A DNA stretch of 64,000 nt, taken from Marinomonas piezotolerans. GTDB taxonomy: Bacteria > Pseudomonadota > Gammaproteobacteria > Pseudomonadales > Marinomonadaceae. The stretch is from NCBI RefSeq assembly GCF_003362755.1, contig NZ_QKRA01000009.1, positions 62,001 through 126,000 on the forward strand, given 5' to 3'. Under the pieces are notes generated by a model. That model saw only the letters and a list, made by a program, of their open reading frames with translations. It made no database searches and was not told the DNA's origin. The position numbers and the translations under genes were made by a program. Of the stretch, positions 56,324-63,936 are shown piece by piece (the first letter of the stretch is position 1; every line of letters starts with the position of its first letter).

Positions 56324-57598
56324 ATGACCAGCTCAATCACCGCTAACGCGCAACTCTTGCACTCGTTATTTGAAGCAGCATTGGACGTTGCACAACCTCA
56401 ACGGTGCGTGCCCAAATACATCCCCGCTCCGTGTGCTGGACGAACCATCGTAATCGGAGCAGGCAAAGCTTCAGCCGCTATGGCCCAATCATTTGAAAAG
56501 AATTTTGACGGTGAACTCACTGGGCTCGTGGTCACTCGCTATGGCTATGCCGTTCCTTGCGAGCGCATCAAGATAGTCGAAGCCGCACACCCTGTACCAG
56601 ATGAAAACGGATTGCAAGCTGCTAAGGACATTTTAGAACTCGTCTCAAACTTGTCTGAGAAAGACCATGTTGTTGTACTGATTTCTGGTGGCGGTTCAGC
56701 ACTCATGCCGTTGCCTTACGACGAAATCTCCCTTGAAGACAAACAGGCAATCAATAGCGCGTTGCTAAAATGCGGTGCCAACATTATAGAAATGAATACA
56801 GTGCGTCGACATTTATCACAGATCAAAGGTGGGCGCTTAGCCGCCGCATGTTATCCGGCTAAAGTGACATCACTTTTGATTTCTGACGTCCCAGGCGACG
56901 ATTTACCCGCTATTGCGTCAGGCCCCACCGTTGCGGACGTAACAACATGTGCAGACGCCCTAGCGGTCATAGATAAATACAATATTGATATTTCTGATCA
57001 AGTGCGAGTCAAATTGCAAAATGGCGAATACGAGAGCATTAAACCAGACGATCCAAGACTTGATCGCTGCGAAACAAAGCTCATCGCAACGCCACAACTG
57101 GCTCTCGAAGCCGCTGCTAAGCGCGCAAAAGCACTGGGAATAAATAGCTTAATATTAGGGGATAGTATCGAAGGAGAGGCCAAGGAGGTAGGCAAAGTCA
57201 TGGCTGGCATCGCCCGTCAAGTCCGTACCTTTTCACAGCCCATAAAGCCACCATGCATTCTTCTTTCTGGCGGGGAAACAACCGTCACTCTCAAAGGCGA
57301 TGGGGTGGGTGGTCGAAATGTAGAATTCCTACTATCCCTTGCTATTGAGCTCCAAGGTCAACCAGGGGTCTCCGCTATCGCCTGCGATACTGATGGAGTA
57401 GATGGCGGTGCCGAAATAGCGGGCGCAATCATCACGGAGCACACTCTAAACGACGCATATCAAAAGGGAATGGTCCCATTCGACTTCTTACAAAACAATG
57501 ATGCGCACACCTTCTTTCAGAGCATTGGCCAATCTGTCATCACGGGCCCGACCTTAACTAATGTTAATGATTTTCGAGCCATTTTCATTGACGGCTAG
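56324..57598 (+). CDS. Glycerate 2-kinase, type II (MOFRL family, TtuD-like)
   Basis: A 424-residue kinase that phosphorylates D-glycerate, usually to 2-phosphoglycerate, feeding glyoxylate, tartrate or purine breakdown products into central metabolism. The N-terminal domain carries VIGAGKASAAMAQSFEKNF (about residues 44-62) and VLISGGGSALMPLPYDEISL (about 119-138). The C-terminal MOFRL domain shows LSGGETTVTLKGDGVGGRNV (about 313-332) and ACDTDGVDGGAEIAGA (about 350-365). It stands 119 bp before guanine deaminase, which would fit a purine degradation link, but no other such gene is here. Confidence 0.88.
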   Translation: MTSSITANAQLLHSLFEAALDVAQPQRCVPKYIPAPCAGRTIVIGAGKASAAMAQSFEKNFDGELTGLVVTRYGYAVPCERIKIVEAAHPVPDENGLQAAKDILELVSNLSEKDHVVVLISGGGSALMPLPYDEISLEDKQAINSALLKCGANIIEMNTVRRHLSQIKGGRLAAACYPAKVTSLLISDVPGDDLPAIASGPTVADVTTCADALAVIDKYNIDISDQVRVKLQNGEYESIKPDDPRLDRCETKLIATPQLALEAAAKRAKALGINSLILGDSIEGEAKEVGKVMAGIARQVRTFSQPIKPPCILLSGGETTVTLKGDGVGGRNVEFLLSLAIELQGQPGVSAIACDTDGVDGGAEIAGAIITEHTLNDAYQKGMVPFDFLQNNDAHTFFQSIGQSVITGPTLTNVNDFRAIFIDG

Positions 57599-57612
57599 TA
57601 AAAAGATCAGAC

Positions 57613-57653
57613 TAAGGCAATATGCCTGTTTTCTAAACGAGAATATTGCCTTA
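57613..57653. terminator. Hairpin between glycerate kinase and guaD
   Basis: An 11-bp stem TAAGGCAATAT/ATATTGCCTTA with a 19-base loop lies 14 bp after the glycerate kinase stop. There is no T-tract, so it may be an inefficient terminator or a leader structure of guaD. Confidence 0.35.
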
Positions 57654-57717
57654 ATATAACCAATCGGTCAAACTTTCACATTTATCCACTGATATACCTC
57701 ATTTAACGGATCTTTAC

Positions 57718-59022
57718 ATGAATCAGGAATTTGCTTGGCGCTCAGCTATCATGCATTGCATCGCCGACCCAACAGATGTAGGCCCAGATAACGCTTACGA
57801 ATATTATGAAGACGGTTTACTCGTGGTGGAAAATGGCCGCATAAAGGCGCTCGGCAATGCCTCAGACTTGTTATTTAGCCTGAACGCTGACACTCCGATT
57901 GAACATCACCCAAACGCTCTGATTACACCGGGTTTTATCGACACACACATCCACTTTCCTCAAGCCGATATGATCGCCTCGTACGGCGAACAGCTGTTAG
58001 ATTGGCTCAACAATTATACGTTTCCAGAAGAGCAAAAGTTTGCCGATGCGGACTACGCAAATGACGTAGCAGAGCGTTTTTTGAAAGAGTTACTACGCAA
58101 TGGAACGACCACTGCGCTCGTGTTTGGGACGGTACATAAAACATCAGTTGAGGCATTTTTCACACAAGCGCAGCGGTTTGATTTGCGCATGATTTGCGGC
58201 AAAGTCATGATGGATCGCCACGCACCCGACTACTTAACCGATACTCCCGATAGTAGCTACAGCGATTCAAAAGCACTGATTGAAAAATGGCACCAAAATG
58301 GTCGACTGCATTACGCGGTTACACCTAGATTTGCGCCAACCTCAAGTAGTGAACAATTGCACAAAGCGGGACAGCTATTACAAGAATACGAAGAGCTATA
58401 TTTGCATACACACTTGTCTGAGAATCAGAAGGAGTGCGAATGGGTACATGATTTGTTCCCTGAGAGTAAACACTATTTAGATGTGTACGATCATCACCAA
58501 TTACTCTCTGAGCGATCAGTATTTGCCCACGGCATTCATTTATGTGACCTCGAATATGAACGCTTACACGAGACTGGCTCAGCCATTGCCTTTTGTCCGA
58601 CGTCTAATTTATTCCTTGGAAGCGGCCTCTTCAATCTTGCCAAAGCTGAGCAACACAAAGTCAATGTCGGAGTCGGGACTGACGTAGGTGGAGGGACAAG
58701 CTTCTCTATGTTCGCCACTCTTAGTGAAGCCTATAAAGTGACTCAATTAAGAGGCGAGAACCTTAATCCTATTAAGTCTTTTTATATGGCAACGCTAGGC
58801 GGCGCAAAGGCACTTAAATTACAAGACAAGGTGGGTAATTTAGCTGTGGGCAGTGAAGCCGACTTTATTATCATCGATAAGCAAGCAACGCCGCTCCTCA
58901 CTACTCGACTTCAGCGCTCGTCGACTATCCAAGATACCCTGTTTGCACTCATGGTTCTAGGCGATGACCGCGCTATTCAAGCCACTTATGCAGCAGGACG
59001 CTGCGTTCACCGACGTCAATAA
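57718..59022 (+). CDS. guaD: Guanine deaminase
   Basis: A 434-residue zinc amidohydrolase converting guanine to xanthine and ammonia. Metal-binding and active-site segments: GFIDTHIHFPQADMIASYGE (about residues 71-90), the LHTHLSENQKECEWV region (about 227-241), FAHGIHLCDLEYERL (about 269), AFCPTSNLFLGSGLF (about 292-306) and GVGTDVGGGTSFSMFAT (about 318-334). It releases nitrogen from purines, in line with the nitrogen-related genes just downstream. A hairpin CACCTCAC/GTGGGGTG follows about 10 bp after the stop. Confidence 0.95.
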   Translation: MNQEFAWRSAIMHCIADPTDVGPDNAYEYYEDGLLVVENGRIKALGNASDLLFSLNADTPIEHHPNALITPGFIDTHIHFPQADMIASYGEQLLDWLNNYTFPEEQKFADADYANDVAERFLKELLRNGTTTALVFGTVHKTSVEAFFTQAQRFDLRMICGKVMMDRHAPDYLTDTPDSSYSDSKALIEKWHQNGRLHYAVTPRFAPTSSSEQLHKAGQLLQEYEELYLHTHLSENQKECEWVHDLFPESKHYLDVYDHHQLLSERSVFAHGIHLCDLEYERLHETGSAIAFCPTSNLFLGSGLFNLAKAEQHKVNVGVGTDVGGGTSFSMFATLSEAYKVTQLRGENLNPIKSFYMATLGGAKALKLQDKVGNLAVGSEADFIIIDKQATPLLTTRLQRSSTIQDTLFALMVLGDDRAIQATYAAGRCVHRRQ

Positions 59023-59132
59023 AACCCAGCCATAACACCTCACCTTTTGTCTATATAGTGGGGTGTCTTATAACTAAACTGGAATAAAGTTTGCTTGGAT
59101 ATCTACGTCCACTCATTACAAAGCGGCTTTAT

Positions 59133-60404
59133 ATGACACACACCTCCAACGCGGAAAGCTTTTTACTCGCTGCCAAGCGATCCGAAATCAATGCTCTCCA
59201 CCATTTAATGCTAAGCTCAAAATTGGTCATAGTTGTTTCGAACATCATCCACGAATTACAAAAAGAACGCGGACTTTCGAACTGTTATCTTGTTTCAGAA
59301 GGACAGCGCCTCGCGTCTGAGTACGCAGAAGCAATGGAGGCAACGAATGCATTACTGCAAACTTTTCAGCAAACCTTGGGTACGCTAGATCTTGAGCATT
59401 GCGGCTCCTCTACCACTAGACTGTATAACTCCCTTGCCTATGCCCTTCACACCCTCGAAGGATTACCAAACATACGTTCATCTATAGCGTCTTGCAGTCT
59501 GTCCGCAACGGAAAACACTAAGTTCTTCAATCATCTCATCGCCGGGCTGCTGACTGTTATATTCGAAGCGGCAGACGTTTCTAACGACCCTGACATCACA
59601 CGAATATTAGTCGCTCTTTTTAATTTTCTACAAGGCAAAGAATATGCTGGACAAGAGCGCGCGTGGGGCGTAATTGGGTTTACAACTGGTACGTTTTCAA
59701 ATAGCAGCAGAGAACAAATCAAAGCATTACAAGATGCTCAACAAAACTGCCTAGATATTTTTAGTGAATTCTCGACAATCTTACCCGCAGCACAATTACG
59801 CCAACTTGAGTCGAATGAAGCAACGTCTGAGTTACAGCGCATGCGCCAACTGATCGCGCGATTTCGCAGTGGAGACTCGTTACCCACCTCAATCGGGGAA
59901 GTTTGGTTTCAGGCTGCCTCCGCACGCATTGACAGTATGTTAGATATCGCCAACCAACTAACGCACGAACTAGAACAGCTGTGCCAAAGTAAACTGAGTC
60001 AAGCCGAGGAAGAATTGCGTCTACACGAAGAGCACCTTGTCTTACTTGCAAGTTATGAAGAGCCTCCGATGTCTGCTCTAACAGCCATGGATACCCAGAG
60101 TAAAGATACGTCTATTAACCTATCTAGGGGGGTACATATTAAACTTGCGGGGTCGATTTATGAGTTAGTCCAACGTCAATCCGAGCATTTACGCCAAGTG
60201 AGTGAAGAGCTCGCTTCTGCGAAGCAGACACTTAATGAGCGCAAGTTAATTGAAAAAGCAAAAGGCATTTTAATGATGTCTCAACATGTCTCCGAAGAAG
60301 ACGCGTATAAGCAACTACGACAAGCTGCAATGACGGGAAACAAACGAATCATCGATATCGCTGAAAATATAATCAGTGTCGCTAGCATGCTGAAATCCAA
60401 ATAA
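59133..60404 (+). CDS. nasR: NasR-type nitrate/nitrite-sensing antiterminator (NIT and ANTAR domains)
   Basis: A 423-residue RNA-binding regulator. The NIT domain fills most of the chain (about residues 30-290) and begins with VVSNIIHELQKERGLSNCYL, the ligand-sensing helix signature. The C-terminal ANTAR domain (about 360-418) reads NERKLIEKAKGILMMSQH, then SEEDAYKQLRQAAMTGNKRI and IIDIAENIIS. In Klebsiella, NasR binds nitrate or nitrite and then a two-hairpin leader RNA so that polymerase passes a terminator. A matching leader lies 130 bp after this gene. I start at the ATG at 59133; an upstream TTG at 59091 gives a non-family extension. Confidence 0.92.
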   Translation: MTHTSNAESFLLAAKRSEINALHHLMLSSKLVIVVSNIIHELQKERGLSNCYLVSEGQRLASEYAEAMEATNALLQTFQQTLGTLDLEHCGSSTTRLYNSLAYALHTLEGLPNIRSSIASCSLSATENTKFFNHLIAGLLTVIFEAADVSNDPDITRILVALFNFLQGKEYAGQERAWGVIGFTTGTFSNSSREQIKALQDAQQNCLDIFSEFSTILPAAQLRQLESNEATSELQRMRQLIARFRSGDSLPTSIGEVWFQAASARIDSMLDIANQLTHELEQLCQSKLSQAEEELRLHEEHLVLLASYEEPPMSALTAMDTQSKDTSINLSRGVHIKLAGSIYELVQRQSEHLRQVSEELASAKQTLNERKLIEKAKGILMMSQHVSEEDAYKQLRQAAMTGNKRIIDIAENIISVASMLKSK

Positions 60405-60506
60405 GTTTTGAGCCGATACAGTGCGCTTACACATTTTTTGCACCATATAGAATCAACTGCACTGACGAAAACGCGATAAACCACCAAGAAACAAGCAAAT
60501 AATAAG

Positions 60507-60523
60507 TGGCACACAATTTGCTT
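60507..60523 (+). promoter_or_regulatory. Sigma-54 promoter of the nitrite channel transcript
   Basis: TGGCAC-ACAAT-TTGCTT fits the sigma-54 consensus TGGCAC-N5-TTGCA, with GG (60508-60509) exactly 10 bases from GC (60520-60521). The transcript should start near 60533, at the base of the first leader hairpin. TGCACC and TGCACT half-sites upstream (60439 and 60458) may be NtrC contacts, but they do not form a full site. Confidence 0.82.
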
Positions 60524-60533
60524 AATCATTAAT

Positions 60534-60582
60534 AACGAAAACCATCGTAGGTTTCGTTAGCGAATTTGGACAATGGCGTCCA
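60534..60582 (+). promoter_or_regulatory. ANTAR-type antiterminator RNA: two hexaloop hairpins
   Basis: Hairpin P1: 60534-60543 pairs with 60550-60558 (one bulged A) around loop ATCGTA (60544-60549). Hairpin P2: TGGAC (60567-60571) pairs with GTCCA (60578-60582) around loop AATGGC (60572-60577). Both loops have six bases with A at position 1 and G at position 4, the signature of ANTAR target RNAs. The 3' arm and the last two loop bases of P2 are also the 5' arm of the terminator that follows, so the two structures exclude each other. Expected ligand: NasR, encoded just upstream. Confidence 0.85.
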
Positions 60583-60623
60583 CGAGCTTTCTGAATGCAG
60601 ATTGCTCGTGGGCGCTTTTTTTT
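60576..60623 (+). terminator. Regulated intrinsic terminator in the nitrite channel leader
   Basis: A 12-bp stem, GCGTCCACGAGC (60576-60587) with GCTCGTGGGCGC (60604-60615), one U-G pair, 16-base loop, then eight Ts (60616-60623). It lies 87 bp before the channel gene start and overlaps antiterminator hairpin P2. Confidence 0.92.
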
Positions 60624-60710
60624 GCCTAGTCAATCTGACAAGAATAAACACAATAATGGATGTAAGTGGCAGGCACAGTAACCTCTAACAGAGTCATAGG
60701 AGATACAACC

Positions 60711-61571
60711 ATGTCTTATTTAATGCCTTCCGAGTTTGCAACCAAAATGGTTGATGCAGGTGAAGAAAAAATTTATATGTCTACTAAAGACACGTTGATT
60801 CGTGCCTTTATGGCAGGCGCCATACTTGCTCTAGCAGCAGTATTTGCCATTACCGTTGCTATGAAAAGTGGCTCTCCTATCCTAGGGGCTTGCTTGTTCC
60901 CTGTTGGCTTCATCATGCTATACCTAATGAAGTTCGACTTGCTTACTGGGGTATTCACTTTAGTTCCTTTAGCGCTAATTGATAAACGTCCTGGCTGTAA
61001 TATGAGCCAACTCATGCGCAACTGGGGACTCGTGTTTCTTGGCAATCTCGGTGGTGCTTTAACTGTCGCGGTAATGATCTCTTTCATTTTGACATATGGC
61101 TATAACACAGACGGCGGGGCACTCGCTGCTAAGGTCGCGACCATTGGTGAATCTCGTACAGTTGGGTACGCAGCACATGGCATTGATGGATGGTTAACTA
61201 TCTTTATCCGTGGAATGCTGTGTAATTGGATGGTATCCATGGGTGTTGTAGGCGCAATGATTTCCACATCAGCAACAGGAAAAATGGCGGCTATGTGGAT
61301 GCCGATCATGCTGTTCTTCTTTATGGGATTCGAGCATTCCATCGTGAACATGTTCTTATTCCCATTCTCCATGATCATGGGCGGTGATTTCACTGTGATG
61401 GACTACATTATCTGGAATGAGCTGCCAACAGCGTTGGGCAACTTAGCTGGTGGATTCCTGTTTGTCGGGCTACCGCTTTACTACACCCACGTTAAACAAG
61501 GCTCTAAACGCAGCCTTTCTGCCGAAGCAGAGCCAACCCAAGCTCAAGTAGAAGCCAAAGCGACATTCTAA
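60711..61571 (+). CDS. nirC: Formate/nitrite transporter family channel, NirC-like
   Basis: A 286-residue pentameric channel protein of the FNT family with six predicted helices. The start at 60711 has TAGGAG at good distance; the GTG at 60666 adds an unrelated leader. Landmarks: KDTLIRAFMAGAILALAAVF (about residues 24-43), GACLFPVGFIMLYLMKFDLLTG near 75-96, NLGGALTVAVM near 125, RGMLCNWMVSMGVV near 175, and FEHSIVNMF near 215. Nitrite (perhaps nitrate) rather than formate is inferred from the NasR gene and leader upstream. The usual nirBD/nasA genes are not beside it. Confidence 0.88.
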   Translation: MSYLMPSEFATKMVDAGEEKIYMSTKDTLIRAFMAGAILALAAVFAITVAMKSGSPILGACLFPVGFIMLYLMKFDLLTGVFTLVPLALIDKRPGCNMSQLMRNWGLVFLGNLGGALTVAVMISFILTYGYNTDGGALAAKVATIGESRTVGYAAHGIDGWLTIFIRGMLCNWMVSMGVVGAMISTSATGKMAAMWMPIMLFFFMGFEHSIVNMFLFPFSMIMGGDFTVMDYIIWNELPTALGNLAGGFLFVGLPLYYTHVKQGSKRSLSAEAEPTQAQVEAKATF

Positions 61572-61610
61572 GTCATTCGAAAACAGCAAACGATTTTGCG
61601 TTCCCATCTT

Positions 61611-61642
61611 TGCGGTACTCACTCACGAGTACCGCATTTTTA
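61611..61642 (+). terminator. Intrinsic terminator between nirC and the phosphatase/kinase gene
   Basis: A 10-bp perfect stem TGCGGTACTC/GAGTACCGCA (61611-61620, 61627-61636) with a 6-base loop, followed by TTTTTATT. The ribosome binding site of the next gene begins right after it, so expression of that gene depends on read-through or a separate promoter. Confidence 0.85.
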
Positions 61643-61660
61643 TTGGAGCAAACTACCTCA

Positions 61661-63397
61661 ATGAGCCAAGCACTCGATATTACAATCGGACAATTTTCTT
61701 CCGCCGGATTAAAACTTGTTAACCAAGACAGTCATGGTGTTAATGTCCCAGAAAGAAGACTGTTAAATAACAAAGGGCTTGCTCTAGCCATTGCCGACGG
61801 CATCAGTTCAAGCGATGTTAGTCAAATCGCAAGCGCCGCTGCGGTTCAAGGCTTTCTTTCTGATTACTTTTGCACATCGGACGCGTGGTCGGTTAAAACC
61901 TCTGCGCATAAAGTATTGCAGTCGCTTAATACCTGGCTCTACGCGCAATCTAGGCACAATCAATTAACGGGTAATCTAAATCGTGGGTACGTCTGCACAT
62001 TCAGCGCCTTGGTTATTAAATCATCGACTGCGCATATATTTCATACTGGCGACTCTCGAATCTATCACTGCAGTGAAGGCCAGTGGGAACAATTGACCAA
62101 TGACCATCGATATTACACTTCCTCTACTCAAAGCCATTTAACCCGCGCGCTTGGAATAGGACCTCAATTAGAATTCGACTATCGAACTCTAACTGTAAAA
62201 TTAGGCGATATTTTTATTCTAGCGACGGATGGCGTCTACGAGTACATTACTCACAATGATGTCACAAAAGCGCTTAACTCAGAGGAAGATTACGAACTTG
62301 TCGCACAACATTTAGCAAACCTCGCACTTGAGCGAGGCTGCAACGACAACCTCACAATACAAATTGCTAAAATAGAACAACTGCCGACGCTAAATGAGAC
62401 GGAAGTACTTAATCAGGTACGCGAGCTTCCCTTTCCTCCCGAATTAATGCCTCGAACAATTCTGGATGGTTACGAAGTACTGCGCCAACTTTACGCCAGT
62501 CCCAGAAGCCATGTTTACCTTGTAAGAGATGTGGCAACACAACAAACCGCTGTATTAAAAACGCCATCTATTGATAAAAAAGAAGATGTGGATTATTTAG
62601 AACGCTTTCTACTTGAGGAATGGATCGCCCGACGTATCACCAGCGCGCACGTTATAAAGCCGCTTGAGCATCAACGTCGGCCAGCCTACCTTTACGTGGT
62701 CTCGGAATATATTGACGGTATCACCCTGACGCAATGGATGCGAGATAACCCAAAGCCTGCTTTAACCGACGTGAGAAACATTGCTCAGCAGATCGCGCGC
62801 GGCTTGCGAGCTTTTCATCGTTTAGAAATGTTGCATCAAGATTTAAAACCGGACAACATTATGATCGATGTACATGGTACCGTTAAGATCATTGATTTTG
62901 GTTCCACTTACGTTGCCGGCCTGAATAACACGGATCTATCACGTGAGCGTCTCCCGATTTTGGGCACAGCACAGTACACTGCCCCTGAGTATTTCATTGG
63001 TAAGACAGCCAATGCTTCAGCAGATGTGTTTTCCTTAGGTATCATTGTCTATCAAATGCTGACGGGGCGCTTGCCCTACGGGGTGGATATTATCAAAACA
63101 AGTACTCCTAAAGATCAATCTCGACTTAGAATGCAGCCTATCAATCAGTTAAGTGACACTCAGCGCGTTCCGCATTGGGTAGATGAAACAATTAAAAAAG
63201 CTCTAACTATTGATCCGCAACGACGCTATCAAGATGTAGATGAGTTCATCTATGATCTCCATCACCCCAACAGATCTCTAATCGAACCCACACGACAACC
63301 TTTACTGCAGCGTAATCCGTTAAAATTTTGGCAGTCGACAACGGCGATTCTCAGTATTGTTTGCCTATTACTTAGTTATTGGTTGATTACCCGATAA
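61661..63397 (+). CDS. Bifunctional PP2C-type phosphatase / serine-threonine kinase, membrane-anchored
   Basis: A 578-residue fusion. The PP2C domain (about residues 5-240) has LVNQDSHGVNV, AIADGISSSDVSQIA, FHTGDSRIYH, LATDGVYEYI and GCNDNLTIQI, so its metal-binding aspartates are present. The kinase domain (about 268-535) has the lysine in AVLKTPSID, a catalytic loop HQDLKPDNIMID, DFGSTY and GTAQYTAPEY. The loop reads HQD, not HRD, and the usual glycine-rich GxGxxG loop is not visible. A C-terminal helix (about 555-576) anchors it in the membrane. Homologues occur in nitrate/nitrite assimilation loci of pseudomonads, substrate unknown. The start is the ATG after GGAG. Confidence 0.9.
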   Translation: MSQALDITIGQFSSAGLKLVNQDSHGVNVPERRLLNNKGLALAIADGISSSDVSQIASAAAVQGFLSDYFCTSDAWSVKTSAHKVLQSLNTWLYAQSRHNQLTGNLNRGYVCTFSALVIKSSTAHIFHTGDSRIYHCSEGQWEQLTNDHRYYTSSTQSHLTRALGIGPQLEFDYRTLTVKLGDIFILATDGVYEYITHNDVTKALNSEEDYELVAQHLANLALERGCNDNLTIQIAKIEQLPTLNETEVLNQVRELPFPPELMPRTILDGYEVLRQLYASPRSHVYLVRDVATQQTAVLKTPSIDKKEDVDYLERFLLEEWIARRITSAHVIKPLEHQRRPAYLYVVSEYIDGITLTQWMRDNPKPALTDVRNIAQQIARGLRAFHRLEMLHQDLKPDNIMIDVHGTVKIIDFGSTYVAGLNNTDLSRERLPILGTAQYTAPEYFIGKTANASADVFSLGIIVYQMLTGRLPYGVDIIKTSTPKDQSRLRMQPINQLSDTQRVPHWVDETIKKALTIDPQRRYQDVDEFIYDLHHPNRSLIEPTRQPLLQRNPLKFWQSTTAILSIVCLLLSYWLITR

Positions 63398-63408
63398 CAC
63401 TCGTGCGG

Positions 63409-63936
63409 TTACGGGAATAGCCGCACAATACCTGATCTACCAGCCATGTCACCAAGCACCCAAATTTTCTCAAATGGATGATCATCTGGTACATCTATAT
63501 GGCTTCCCTGGGTTTTGACATCGGCAGCACTCCATAATGGGTGCGCATTTCTAATGACGAGCCATACTCGCTCAGTACTGTAGGTTTTTTTAGATTTGCC
63601 TAACAAAATTCGATTAAGCGCTTTAAGCAATCGGTCATCGACCGCCTCTTGATCCAACGCATGAAGCTCATTTCTCGTGGCATCAGTGAGTGAGCGCCCT
63701 AGAATAGACATGGCTTCAGCCTCGGACCCATAGAGATGCGCGATTTCCAAATCTAATCGCCTATCCTCAAACATGCATGAAACATCAGGTCGGGATGGCT
63801 CATTGTGCCAAATATGGCGAATAGGCTTCCCTGTGTTCTGTTCATAACAGCGCATGAACAGCTTTGCTGCCTCATGTTCCAACTCAATTTTTTCTCGTTG
63901 ACTAGGATGTAACTCGCTCGTGTCTAACATCAACAC
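63409..63936 (-). CDS. Unrecognised protein, possible PD-(D/E)xK-like fold
   Basis: A 175-residue soluble protein that I do not recognise. An N-terminal helix (about residues 10-35) is followed by RPDVSCMFEDRRLDLEIAHL (about 49-68), whose PD then LEIA spacing recalls nuclease-fold proteins, although the usual lysine is alanine here. A helical stretch and a strand VWLVIRNAHPLWS (about 124-136) follow. The end DHPFEKIWVLGDMAGRSGIV looks like a core strand. It converges on the kinase gene 11 bp away, with a 9-bp hairpin (63403-63426) over both ends. Catalytic function is not supported; the gene itself is likely real. Confidence 0.6.
   Translation of the reverse strand: MLMLDTSELHPSQREKIELEHEAAKLFMRCYEQNTGKPIRHIWHNEPSRPDVSCMFEDRRLDLEIAHLYGSEAEAMSILGRSLTDATRNELHALDQEAVDDRLLKALNRILLGKSKKTYSTERVWLVIRNAHPLWSAADVKTQGSHIDVPDDHPFEKIWVLGDMAGRSGIVRLFP

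Noticed and set aside
60421-60463. NtrC sites upstream of the sigma-54 promoter
   Set aside because: TGCACC and TGCACT half-sites exist but none is paired at the spacing of the 17-bp NtrC dyad, so they are only mentioned under the promoter.
61572-61636. A second ANTAR two-hairpin element before the kinase gene
   Set aside because: The terminator loop has six bases but C at position 4, and the only upstream hairpin (GCAAA/TTTGC) has a four-base loop.
63403-63426. Terminator between the kinase gene and the last gene
   Set aside because: The 9-bp stem has no T-tract on either strand; noted only as a hairpin.
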